In this document: piece after piece, positions 1 through 8,004 of the stretch
How the letters are laid out: each line of letters opens with the position of its first letter
How positions within the stretch are numbered: the first letter of the stretch is position 1
Notes under the pieces: model-generated
The model's database searches: none
What the model saw: only the letters and a program-made list of their open reading frames with translations
Told to the model about the DNA's origin: nothing
Program-made: the position numbers and the translations under genes
Assembly: GCF_003129925.1 (NCBI RefSeq)
Contig: NZ_QFFN01000010.1
Location: forward strand, 1 to 64,000
Length of the DNA stretch: 64,000 bases
Reading direction: 5' to 3'
Source of the DNA: Bifidobacterium catulorum
Lineage (GTDB): Bacteria > Actinomycetota > Actinomycetes > Actinomycetales > Bifidobacteriaceae

Positions 1-16
1 CCATACCCGCACACAC

Positions 17-42
17 AAAAGCCCCGGCCACGACGCCGAGGC
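17..42 (-). terminator. Rho-independent terminator of the restriction/defence operon
   Basis: On the minus strand a 7-bp stem (GCCTCGG pairing with CCGGGGC, one G-U pair) with an 8-nt loop is followed at once by TTTT. It lies directly after the stop codon of the TOPRIM-like gene and closes the operon. Confidence 0.75.
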
Positions 43-522
43 TCAACACCCCACCACACAAACTGGCGAAGGCTCGTTTTTAATGCGTCCCATGCCCAGC
101 GTCTTCTTGCAGAATTCGCTGGGTTTTGTCTTGTTCTTGGCACGTCTGTTGTATTTGCTGAGTTCATCTTCCTTGATGATGGCCAACATTTCGATTTCCG
201 GTCTCGTATAGCAGTTGAACACTGGAACCGTTTCGCTGTATGGATATGAAAGGCGGAATTGCTCCTTACGTGAATCGAGGATGCGGACGATGGCCACAGG
301 CTGCTCATAATCAAGGCCGAGAAATACGTCTTGGATGGTTTTTGCCGCCCGGCAGTTCGTTGTCGGCCTGTCGGTGATGGTGTCTCGAATGGTGGCGGAT
401 TCGTCTATGACGAGTCTGTCTGCCGCCAGCAGTGTCTCGATGATGATGCGCTCGCATGACCCTTCGCAGACGAAGAGCACGCGAGCGTTTTGCAATGTCA
501 TCCGGGATTGGTCATCGAGCAT
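43..522 (-). CDS. Small TOPRIM/RloB-like protein, partner of the AAA ATPase
   Basis: This 159-residue protein opens with a hydrophobic strand and the motif FVCEGSCE (residues 17-24), which resembles the first acidic motif of TOPRIM-type nucleases. A second strand ends in ILDSRKE (81-87), where TOPRIM proteins carry a DxD; only one aspartate is present here. A third block, RPEIEML (107-113), resembles the acidic segment of RloB-type proteins. The start overlaps the ATPase gene by 11 bases and has a GGGAG site 7 bases upstream, so the two are translationally coupled. RloB-type proteins are usually nearer 200 residues, and the Cys-rich last dozen residues look non-conserved, so a C-terminal truncation is possible. 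ATPase plus TOPRIM-like partner is a common layout in phage-defence systems. The nuclease assignment is inference from motif spacing. Confidence 0.5.
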   Translation of the reverse strand: MLDDQSRMTLQNARVLFVCEGSCERIIIETLLAADRLVIDESATIRDTITDRPTTNCRAAKTIQDVFLGLDYEQPVAIVRILDSRKEQFRLSYPYSETVPVFNCYTRPEIEMLAIIKEDELSKYNRRAKNKTKPSEFCKKTLGMGRIKNEPSPVCVVGC

Positions 523-1768
523 TGGACGCTCCCGTCACCGACTTGATGTATTGGCGCATGGCTGCCACGTCCTTGGCCTTGGGAGCGGTACCTTTGACGA
601 GGTTGGAGAAGAAGATCTCGCTCTTCTTGGATTCCACGCGAGCCTTCTTGGGCGCCGCCTTTGCAAGGCCTTCGGAGTACTTGACAAGCTGTATGCGTCG
701 GTTCTCGTCCCGGACTGCGAAATACACGCTGTCCTTGCGGTCGAGGTGGTCGAGCAGTTCCGGATAGTGTGTGGTGAACACCAGTATCGCGCCTCTGGGG
801 TTGGTCACCGGAGAGGCGAACAGGTCCATGATGGTCTCCACCAGCTTCTTGTTCAGACTGTTCTCGATTTCGTCGACAAGGAAATATCCTCCCTCGCGAA
901 GTACTCCGACGGTGGCGTTGACGATTCGGCTTCCTCGTATGGTGCCGGCGGACAGCATCTGCACTGCATCGAATTGTCCCATGATGCGTTCATGGTCGTC
1001 ATCGACGAACTTGAGATGCACCTTACCGTCGTCATCCACTGACAGCTTCTCTATGCTCCGGTCGAAGGTATGTACGATGTCTGGGGGGACGGAGGGAGTG
1101 GAGAATGGCGTGCGGAAGGAATCGATGTAGTTCATCACCGGTGTCGTATCCTCCTGCTCGGCATATAGTCCGGACGTGATGGAGGCGTAGGCGGGAATGT
1201 ACCGTTTGGCTTCCGCCGGAAGTTCATGGTCGCCGCCGATGCCGCGGGTCAGTATCTCCTCGCAATGCTTTTTGAATATATGGAAGTCGGCCAGTTCCTT
1301 CTTCTGCACGGGTTTGCCATTGTGTCGCCACAGACGTTCTTCGGTGAAATGAAGGGTTATGCCGGATTCGTATGGCGCACCATCTCCCTGACCGGGTTTG
1401 GCTCGTGCCGTACGGATGACGGATTCCAGCAAATACCAGTTGTCGTTGACGGCGAAGATGATGCGTGTGTTCATTGGGCCGTTCATCAGTGCGGTGAGCG
1501 GGCCGTAGACAAGATGATCGGCATCCATGGGATTGCCTCGCGCAATGTCCAGTACGAAATTCAATGCGCGTAGTGTGGTGGTCTTGCCGGACGCATTGAG
1601 TCCGGCGATTCCCAGAACGGTCTGGGAGCAGATGCCCGCGCCGATGCCGTTCAGTCGGTGGACGGTGACGGCTTGTGCGGCGACACGGTCTGCGGCATAC
1701 AGGTCCATGGAGACGGACTGGTCATGATACAGGTCGAGTCCATCGATCGCGAACTTCAATATATGCAT
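512..1768 (-). CDS. AAA15-type (RloA/COG1106-like) ATPase
   Basis: A 418-residue ABC/SMC-like ATPase. Walker A is GLNASGKTT (residues 56-64), a signature-like LSAGTIRG lies at 272-279, Walker B is YFLVDEIE (295-302) and a switch histidine sits in TTHYPE (332-337). This is the arrangement of OLD/RloA ATPases that pair with TOPRIM or other effectors. The region between the Walker motifs is predicted insert, with no nuclease motif seen. The gene follows hsdS after 134 bases holding a perfect 20-bp inverted repeat, and overlaps the small TOPRIM-like gene. The ribosome site is GGGAAGGGG, partly inside the right arm of the inverted repeat, so translation may depend on that structure. Family assignment is firm at the fold level; the specific system (RloAB, PARIS-like or other) is not resolved. 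Confidence 0.72.
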   Translation of the reverse strand: MHILKFAIDGLDLYHDQSVSMDLYAADRVAAQAVTVHRLNGIGAGICSQTVLGIAGLNASGKTTTLRALNFVLDIARGNPMDADHLVYGPLTALMNGPMNTRIIFAVNDNWYLLESVIRTARAKPGQGDGAPYESGITLHFTEERLWRHNGKPVQKKELADFHIFKKHCEEILTRGIGGDHELPAEAKRYIPAYASITSGLYAEQEDTTPVMNYIDSFRTPFSTPSVPPDIVHTFDRSIEKLSVDDDGKVHLKFVDDDHERIMGQFDAVQMLSAGTIRGSRIVNATVGVLREGGYFLVDEIENSLNKKLVETIMDLFASPVTNPRGAILVFTTHYPELLDHLDRKDSVYFAVRDENRRIQLVKYSEGLAKAAPKKARVESKKSEIFFSNLVKGTAPKAKDVAAMRQYIKSVTGASNAR

Positions 1769-1778
1769 GGCCTGCCCC

Positions 1779-1825
1779 TTCCCTGTATGCTATAACCAAA
1801 AAAACTGGTTATAGCATACAGGGAA
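1779..1825. repeat. Perfect 20-bp inverted repeat upstream of the AAA ATPase
   Basis: The left arm is TTCCCTGTATGCTATAACCA (1779-1798). After a 7-base A-rich spacer the right arm (1806-1825) is its exact reverse complement. Transcribed leftward it forms a long hairpin ending 10 bases before the ATPase start and taking up part of its ribosome site. It could be an attenuator, a terminator-like element or an operator; the sequence does not decide. Confidence 0.9.
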
Positions 1826-1868
1826 GATTGGACGGTTCCATCGTATCGACCACTCTCAGTCGGTTTTC

Positions 1869-1898
1869 GTCTGCCTGCCCCCGCCGGCGCAAGCAGAC
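1869..1898 (-). other. Hairpin just after hsdS
   Basis: A 10-bp stem (GTCTGCTTGC / GCAGGCAGAC, one wobble) with a 10-nt loop lies 5 bases past the hsdS stop codon. No U-tract follows, so it is more likely an mRNA-end stabiliser or weak terminator than a classical terminator. Confidence 0.4.
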
Positions 1899-1902
1899 CG
1901 GA

Positions 1903-3108
1903 TCACTGCTCGATGATAGCCTGGCCGTTCATCAGAAGGGGAAGCAGCCAGTCGCGTAGGGAGGTGAGTCTAGCGGATTCCTTCATTAATGCACTCTTTC
2001 GTTGATAAATAGGCCTCATAAAAACTTCATATTGTTTTAATATGGAAATTGGCGGCAAGGGACTATTAAATTTCTCGATTCCATTGAAGTCAAGCCCCAT
2101 GATACTGGTTCCGCTAGCATAGCCCACAATGTATCTATGGAAGTAATCAGAGTCAAACAAAGCGGCTATCCAGTATTTCAGTGCTTCATTGACAATAATA
2201 TGGGTTACGTGATGTGAAAAGACAATGTCTCCTTCAAAAATATCGGGTACTAAAAACGTATGCCCAATGATATCTTTTGAAAAGTCAATTGCAGTTTGCT
2301 GCGTATTGCACATCACTAAATCGTATGGATGTAGGACTTTAGATTCTTGATAATTGCCTTTGTATTGTTTAATGCCACTTTGAGAATAACCAGTAGGTGA
2401 AAATGAGGCCAAGTTAATCATTGGCACACCTTCACCTAAGTCCTTGGATGTGTATGAAATTCCGCGTTCCCAAGTCAGCAAATCGCCTAGTGGTTTGACT
2501 TCCCAGCCTTCGGGGATGTCACGGTTAAGAGTATCGTTGTGGACCATTGTGCCGCCGGAGGAACGGTAGGGGTTGCCGTTCTCATCGGGGAAATCGAACT
2601 GGGTGAACCAGTAGTCGTAAATGGTACGCGCCAACGATTCCAGTTCCGCAATGATCTTGCTGTCTGTCTCGATTTTCGAATCGATGGAGGAAAGTAACGC
2701 AACAATGGTCGTTTGCTGCTCAATGCTGGATTCATAAGGAACATGCAGCATATGCAGAACGTTGCGGTCGATACCCGGCACCGTGCTTTTGTCACTGCCG
2801 TCACCAAACATAAGTTCTTTCAATGCGTATTTGAGCAGATAATACACATACTGAGGATTGTTGCCTTTAAAATCACTCACGTATAACGTGGTATTCAATG
2901 GCCAGCATGGTCCATCATGATAATATACCTCACCAATGGTGCCATATCGGCCGGTGATGACATTAGGGCCTTCGCATTTCGACACATTATGTGAGCCGGA
3001 AATTCCAGATGAACTGATGACCGGAATCTCGCCGGCAGTTCGTTTGGCATGAGGGAGGTCATAGCCTCTATGCAATTGAAGCACATCTCCCAGCTTCACC
3101 TTACGCAA
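1903..3108 (-). CDS. hsdS: Type I restriction-modification specificity subunit
   Basis: A 401-residue HsdS with the usual two halves. The first target-recognition domain starts KLGDVLQLHRGYDLP, and a central conserved helix (about residues 128-165) contains EQQTTIVALLSSID and ends at ARTIYDYWFTQFDFP. The second recognition domain begins near EGWEVKPLGDLLTWERG (about 200) and a second spacer helix closes the protein (SARLTSLRDWLLPLLMNGQ). It directs the HsdM2S methylase and the HsdR complex to a bipartite site. It overlaps hsdM by 8 bases. The second recognition domain (about 1980-2470) is clearly more AT-rich than its neighbours, which is typical of recognition domains exchanged between strains. 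No invertase or partial hsdS copy is nearby, so shuffling is not evident here. Confidence 0.92.
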   Translation of the reverse strand: MRKVKLGDVLQLHRGYDLPHAKRTAGEIPVISSSGISGSHNVSKCEGPNVITGRYGTIGEVYYHDGPCWPLNTTLYVSDFKGNNPQYVYYLLKYALKELMFGDGSDKSTVPGIDRNVLHMLHVPYESSIEQQTTIVALLSSIDSKIETDSKIIAELESLARTIYDYWFTQFDFPDENGNPYRSSGGTMVHNDTLNRDIPEGWEVKPLGDLLTWERGISYTSKDLGEGVPMINLASFSPTGYSQSGIKQYKGNYQESKVLHPYDLVMCNTQQTAIDFSKDIIGHTFLVPDIFEGDIVFSHHVTHIIVNEALKYWIAALFDSDYFHRYIVGYASGTSIMGLDFNGIEKFNSPLPPISILKQYEVFMRPIYQRKSALMKESARLTSLRDWLLPLLMNGQAIIEQ

Positions 3109-4726
3109 GACGCACCGCCTTCATGCGTTCCTCGATCTCCTGCTGCAAGCAGTCTCCTTCGGACCACAGGTCGCGCAGCTTGGCCATGCGTTCAGCGACT
3201 TCCGTCTGGAATTCGGCCGGCGTCAGGTCCACGTATTCGATCTTCACTTCGAAGTACTGGCCGGCGCTGAACGAATACCGTTTCTCCGCGATGGCCTTAT
3301 AGTCGGCGAGCACGGAGAAATCATCCTGCTCTTCGGCGTTGTTGAACACGGTGACGATGCGTTCGATCTCCTCGCCTGAAAGCACCGTGCGCTGGTTCTT
3401 GCCGACCTTCTCCTTCGTGCCGAGCTTCGACGCGTCCACCAGCAACGCATGGTCATACCGCTTCGAGGAGTCCAAAAACAGTATCGAAACGTTCGTGCCG
3501 GTGTTGGCGAAGATGTTGCTCGGCATGGAGATCACGCCGCGCAACATGCCTTTTTCGATCATACGCGTGCGAATCGCCAGCTCGATCTTGCTTTTTGCCG
3601 TCAGAAACCCGGTCGGCACTACGATGGCAGCCTTGCCTCCCGGCTTCAACGAGTAGAGGATATGCTGGATGAACATCAGATAGATGGCCATCTTCTCCGG
3701 CTTCTTGGCAGGCACGTTCGGCACGCCCGCCCAGAACCGCTGCGCATACTTTTCTGAAGCCAATGTGTCGCGGGTGTCGGAAAAATCGCATTTGAACGGC
3801 GGATTGCTCACTATGTAGTCGAACCGTTTCAGACTCTTGCCGTCGGCCCCAAGATGTCTGGGGGAGACGAGCGTATCATCATGAACCACGTTCGCCAACG
3901 ACCCGACCAGACCGTTCAGAATCAGATTCAACCGCATGAACTCATTGGCCTTCTGCGAACGGTCCTGCGTGTACGTGGTGCAGTCGCGCTCACCGATCTG
4001 ATGCGCCAACGCCAATACCAGCGTGCCCGAACCGGCCGCCGGATCGTACACCGTCACGTTCCTGTCGCCAGCGGGTGCAAGGATCCGAGCCATGATGTTC
4101 GCGATGGCGTGGGGTGTGAAGTACTCGCCGTAACTGCCGGAATCCTTGTTGTAGTCCTTGATGAGATACTCGAACACCTGTGAGAAGAAGTCGTAGCCCT
4201 GCGAGAATGCGTCGGCGAAACTGAAATCCGAAAGCGCGTTGACGAGCGCCGCGCAGAAGCCGTTGCGTTTGTTCTCCTCCACGATGAACCGAGAGACGCC
4301 CTGGAACAGGGTGATGGCCTCGGTACCGGCCTTCACCGAATACACCTCGATGTTGTCCTGTGCGATGCCGAGCAGCGCCTCGTCGAATTGCCTGGCGAAG
4401 TCGTCGACGTTCTGCCGGTTGTGCAGCGAGGAGACCATCCATTCGGGACGGACGATGGCCGTGGTGCCAAGCTCAAGCTGCAGCATGTCCCTGGCTGTGT
4501 CGTCGAGGCCGCGATAGCGTTCCTCGATGGCCATTGTGCCCTCGCAGCCGTCGAACTCGGGCAGCTTCGTGAACTCGTAGAGCATCCGGTCGTTCAGATA
4601 CTTGTACAGGAACGACTCGGTGATGATCTTGTATTCGCTGCTGTCGTTGGCCAGGCCGTAATTCGCGCACACGGTCTTCAGCTTGTCGATCATGGCGAGG
4701 GTGTCGTTGAGAATCACGGTGTTCAT
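3101..4726 (-). CDS. hsdM: Type I DNA methyltransferase subunit (N6-adenine)
   Basis: A 541-residue N6-adenine methylase. The conserved lead-in GEYFTPHAIANIM (residues 200-212) is followed by the SAM motif DPAAGSG (228-234) and the catalytic NPPF (308-311). Those are the three hallmarks of HsdM. It methylates the host site specified by HsdS and forms the core of the restriction complex. It overlaps hsdR by 4 bases (ATGA) and hsdS by 8, so the three subunits are translated from one message. Length is normal for the family and no frameshift is visible. Confidence 0.95.
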   Translation of the reverse strand: MNTVILNDTLAMIDKLKTVCANYGLANDSSEYKIITESFLYKYLNDRMLYEFTKLPEFDGCEGTMAIEERYRGLDDTARDMLQLELGTTAIVRPEWMVSSLHNRQNVDDFARQFDEALLGIAQDNIEVYSVKAGTEAITLFQGVSRFIVEENKRNGFCAALVNALSDFSFADAFSQGYDFFSQVFEYLIKDYNKDSGSYGEYFTPHAIANIMARILAPAGDRNVTVYDPAAGSGTLVLALAHQIGERDCTTYTQDRSQKANEFMRLNLILNGLVGSLANVVHDDTLVSPRHLGADGKSLKRFDYIVSNPPFKCDFSDTRDTLASEKYAQRFWAGVPNVPAKKPEKMAIYLMFIQHILYSLKPGGKAAIVVPTGFLTAKSKIELAIRTRMIEKGMLRGVISMPSNIFANTGTNVSILFLDSSKRYDHALLVDASKLGTKEKVGKNQRTVLSGEEIERIVTVFNNAEEQDDFSVLADYKAIAEKRYSFSAGQYFEVKIEYVDLTPAEFQTEVAERMAKLRDLWSEGDCLQQEIEERMKAVRLA

Positions 4727-7700
4727 GCGAGGTTCCTCTTCCTTTCGTTGGAGTACTCATTGTAGATCCTGCCAGCCGTGGACCTGACCTGGCTGATGGA
4801 GCATGGCACGCCGGCGTCCCTGAACGCGCTCAGCACCTTCGGGCCGAGACTGCGTGTGAACGATGCCGGCTGGTCGAGGGATGCCGCGTTATGCTCCACC
4901 ATGGAATCCACGGCCTTCTTGGCCGCGGACAGCACCTTGAACAGCGTGGTCCTGCTGTCGGTCACAGGGGGCTCGTCGCGCATCATCGCCTTGTGGATGC
5001 GCATGAACTTCGCATCGCCGTCGTACTTGCGTTCCAGCAGGTCGTTGCGCCGGTTCAGTTCGTCGGCCTGCCGTTTGAGCTCGTTGATCTCATCGACGAG
5101 GTCGGCCGTTTCCTCGGCGGTGATTTCCGTCACGTTGGCCCTGACGAGCCTCTTGCGCAGTTCTTCGAGCAGGTTCACATACTGCGGGTCATCCGGGTCT
5201 TCGTTGCCTTGGAACGAGCCGCCGGTTGCTCGGATGGCCTGTTTGAGTCGGTCCGCCATAATCAGTTCCTCGGTGCCCTCCTTCTCGAAGCTGAACGCCA
5301 TGTTCTCCAGCAGAACGTTGAGGCCTCCGGTGGAGAGCCGGCCGAGCGCCAACGCTTTCTGCTGGTTTATGCGGCCGATGCGCAGGTTCACCTCATTGAG
5401 CAGCCTGCCGAACAGGGCGATGTCGAAATGGCCTTCCAATTCGTCATGGCCGTAGAGCGTGGCGAGGTTGCGCAGCTCCTTGTACCGGTTCAGCGCCTTG
5501 CGGATCGTATAGAGAACGTCCACATCCTCGATGTCGTCCATCTGCTTGGTGAATTCCCGCACGTCATCCGTGCTGTATTCCCACAGCGTGTCCTTGATGC
5601 CGTCCAAATCGGATTCGATGGCCTTCGGGTCGTCGAACAGGCTGCTGTACGCCGACATATCGTCGCCCAGCTCGTTGTTGAGTTCGGCCAGATAATCCTG
5701 ATTCGTCTTGTCGAACTCCTTGGAGATATCCACGAAATCAACCACGAAGCCATGGTCCATGTTCCTGTATGGCCGGTTTACCCGGGTGAGCGCCTGCAAC
5801 AGGTTATGTGCGTCGAGCTTGCGGCACAGATACATCTTCTTCAGACGGGGTGCGTCAAATCCGGTGATCAGCATGTTATATACCACGAGGATGTCGATGC
5901 CGCCGCGTTTGAACCTTCGCTGGATCTTCCGGCGGTCCTCCTTGCTGCCCTCGTCATACAGCACCAGTGCGGAAGAGACGTCCTGATCGTAACGTTGTAG
6001 TTCCATATAGATGTTGCGCGCCTGCTGCGAGGTGCGGGCCACGATCATCGCGCCGATGTTCTCGTTCTCCCGACCCAGGGCGATGCGCGAGGTTACGAGG
6101 TCGTTCACGATGTATTCGGTCAGCGGCTCCACGAAATGCGGATGCTCGAACACCGCGTTGAGGTCGGTGAGCTTGTCGACCTCCTGCAGCGTGTCCATGA
6201 CCTCCTTCATCCTCACGCGGAACTGCGGTTTGATGTCCTCGCGCAGCAGACGCAGCGTATAGCCGTCGATGATGGACCGGTCATAGAAGTATGTGTGGAT
6301 GTAGTCGCCGAACACCTGCTTCGTGTCCGCGCCGTCCTTCTGGCGGATCAGTGGCGTGCCGGTCAATGCGATACGTACGGCGTTGCGATCGGCGTTGACC
6401 AACGCGGCAAGGAAGCTCTTGCCCGGCTTGTATTCGCGATGCGCCTCGTCGATGAAGAACAGCCGCTGCTCGTTCAACCCGTATCCGGCCCGGATGGCGG
6501 AGGCATCGTCACGGAACTTCTGGATGTTCACCACGGCGATCTGGGCCGGGGACGAACCGGAGCCGGCTCCCTTCCTCGGCATCCATTCCGACGGATTGCG
6601 CAACAGGTCCACGAACCTGTCCCGCGAATCGGCACGAAGCACCTGCGCGCCGCGGGCCGAGAACTCGTCGCTCGCCTGATCGGCCAGATCGAGGCGGTCC
6701 ACGATGAAGAACGTACGCAGAATACGGTTGCGACGCTGGTAGTAGTCGCGAAGATACCGGGTGAGCAGAAATGCCAACTCGGTCTTGCCGCTGCCCTGCG
6801 TATGCCATATCACGCCTTGCCTCACACCGTCGTCAAGCGTTCGACGCACCGCCTGCGAGGCGAAGAACTGCGGGTAGCGCATGATGTGCTTCTCGATAAC
6901 ATGCACGCCCTCGCCACTCGTGGAGCCGGTGGCATCTCCCTCGTCTTCGGTGTCCGCGTCTTTGACGTACTCCTTGTAGCACAGGCCGTAATGCAACAGG
7001 AACAGCAGACGCTCGCGGGAGAACAACGACGTGATGATGCTGTTCGCCGGGGTCGTCGGATCAAGCGAATCGCTCCACGCCGAAGTTCCGAACAAGGTGA
7101 TGACGTTGTTGTCCTGAAGGATACGTTTCTCTTCATCGAGGTCACGCGGGGCGAGCCCGGCGACAAGGTCCTTCACGGACTGCGGCTCCTCTCGGAACCG
7201 GTTCATCCACAACGTCTCATAGGAGCTCGTGGCGTAGAACGAGCCCTGAATCGGATCACGATCGGCATCGTCATACGGTTGGTTGTTGCTGAACGCCATG
7301 ATCTGCGTGATGTTCGCGAATCGTCGGAAGAACGGCTGCCTGAATCTGCTGAACATGCGATCGCGTTCGGCGAGAATGCCGTCACGATTGTTCGGCCGCT
7401 TGACCTCCATGAAACACAACGGCATGCCGTTAACGAGGAACACGATGTCGGGACGGAAGTTGTCATCGTCATGCGCATACGTCAGCTCGGTGACGACCGT
7501 GAGATCGTTGCGTTCGGGATTGTCGAAATCAACAAGACGATAGCCGTCCAAACCATACTGAAGATTCTCGAAGAACGCACGGCCCAGGTCATCGCCGCTC
7601 AACGTCGCCGCGATTTTGCGGATGAGGAACCGGGCGTGGTCGTCGTCGATGTCACAATCGGGATTGATGCGGCGGACGGCATCGGTGAACAGGCCGTAGA

Positions 7701-7827
7701 AGATGTTCGTATCGGGGTCGTAGTCCGTGTCCGGCTTGTCGTGTTTTATGGAACGATATCGCCAGCCGAGACGCGTGGCGTGGGCCAGCGCTGGAAACTT
7801 CACATAAGTGTCTTCCGGGCCATGCAT
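4723..7827 (-). CDS. hsdR: Type I restriction endonuclease, translocase/nuclease subunit
   Basis: A 1034-residue HsdR. Near the N-terminus is the PD-ExK nuclease core (RPDIVFLV... then FMEVKRPN, about residues 125-145). The helicase part carries Walker A TQGSGKTEL (about 343-351), DEAH in FFIDEAHREY, and motif III ALTGTPL. The long C-terminal helical region binds the methylase. I chose the ATG at 7827 because an AAGGGGA site lies 5 bases upstream; an in-frame ATG 27 bases earlier lacks one. First gene of the five-gene minus-strand run. Confidence 0.94.
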   Translation of the reverse strand: MHGPEDTYVKFPALAHATRLGWRYRSIKHDKPDTDYDPDTNIFYGLFTDAVRRINPDCDIDDDHARFLIRKIAATLSGDDLGRAFFENLQYGLDGYRLVDFDNPERNDLTVVTELTYAHDDDNFRPDIVFLVNGMPLCFMEVKRPNNRDGILAERDRMFSRFRQPFFRRFANITQIMAFSNNQPYDDADRDPIQGSFYATSSYETLWMNRFREEPQSVKDLVAGLAPRDLDEEKRILQDNNVITLFGTSAWSDSLDPTTPANSIITSLFSRERLLFLLHYGLCYKEYVKDADTEDEGDATGSTSGEGVHVIEKHIMRYPQFFASQAVRRTLDDGVRQGVIWHTQGSGKTELAFLLTRYLRDYYQRRNRILRTFFIVDRLDLADQASDEFSARGAQVLRADSRDRFVDLLRNPSEWMPRKGAGSGSSPAQIAVVNIQKFRDDASAIRAGYGLNEQRLFFIDEAHREYKPGKSFLAALVNADRNAVRIALTGTPLIRQKDGADTKQVFGDYIHTYFYDRSIIDGYTLRLLREDIKPQFRVRMKEVMDTLQEVDKLTDLNAVFEHPHFVEPLTEYIVNDLVTSRIALGRENENIGAMIVARTSQQARNIYMELQRYDQDVSSALVLYDEGSKEDRRKIQRRFKRGGIDILVVYNMLITGFDAPRLKKMYLCRKLDAHNLLQALTRVNRPYRNMDHGFVVDFVDISKEFDKTNQDYLAELNNELGDDMSAYSSLFDDPKAIESDLDGIKDTLWEYSTDDVREFTKQMDDIEDVDVLYTIRKALNRYKELRNLATLYGHDELEGHFDIALFGRLLNEVNLRIGRINQQKALALGRLSTGGLNVLLENMAFSFEKEGTEELIMADRLKQAIRATGGSFQGNEDPDDPQYVNLLEELRKRLVRANVTEITAEETADLVDEINELKRQADELNRRNDLLERKYDGDAKFMRIHKAMMRDEPPVTDSRTTLFKVLSAAKKAVDSMVEHNAASLDQPASFTRSLGPKVLSAFRDAGVPCSISQVRSTAGRIYNEYSNERKRNLA

Positions 7828-7922
7828 GGCTTCCCCTTTTCCCACTATTGTCATCGTTGAACATATCGTTGTTAATCATAGGGGGAATTGCCGTTATTAC
7901 CGAAATCCGGGGTTTACTCCAC

Positions 7923-7959
7923 CAAATCGTCGGTTTTCGGGGTGTGTGGCGACGATTTG
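7923..7959. promoter_or_regulatory. Inverted repeat upstream of the UvrA-like gene
   Basis: Arms CAAATCGTCG (7923-7932) and CGACGATTTG (7950-7959) are exact reverse complements 17 bases apart, about 35 bases upstream of the proposed -10 box at 7993. Position and symmetry suit a regulator site for the UvrA-like gene or the divergent hsdR. The cognate regulator is unknown. Confidence 0.5.
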
Positions 7960-7992
7960 CGCGAGGAAACCGTCGCGATGCCCGCGGATGCC

Positions 7993-7998
7993 TACAAT
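7993..7998 (+). promoter_or_regulatory. -10 box TACAAT of a leaderless start
   Basis: TACAAT ends 6 bases before the ATG at 8005 and there is no Shine-Dalgarno sequence. Transcription would begin at or beside the start codon. The same layout is seen at 28704, 35621, 50534, 56775 and 62820. Confidence 0.55.
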
Positions 7999-8004
7999 GG
8001 GCGC

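Noticed and set aside
1903-3108. Phase-variable hsdS shuffling by an invertase
   Set aside because: No recombinase gene and no second partial hsdS copy are present; the 20-bp inverted repeat lies outside hsdS.
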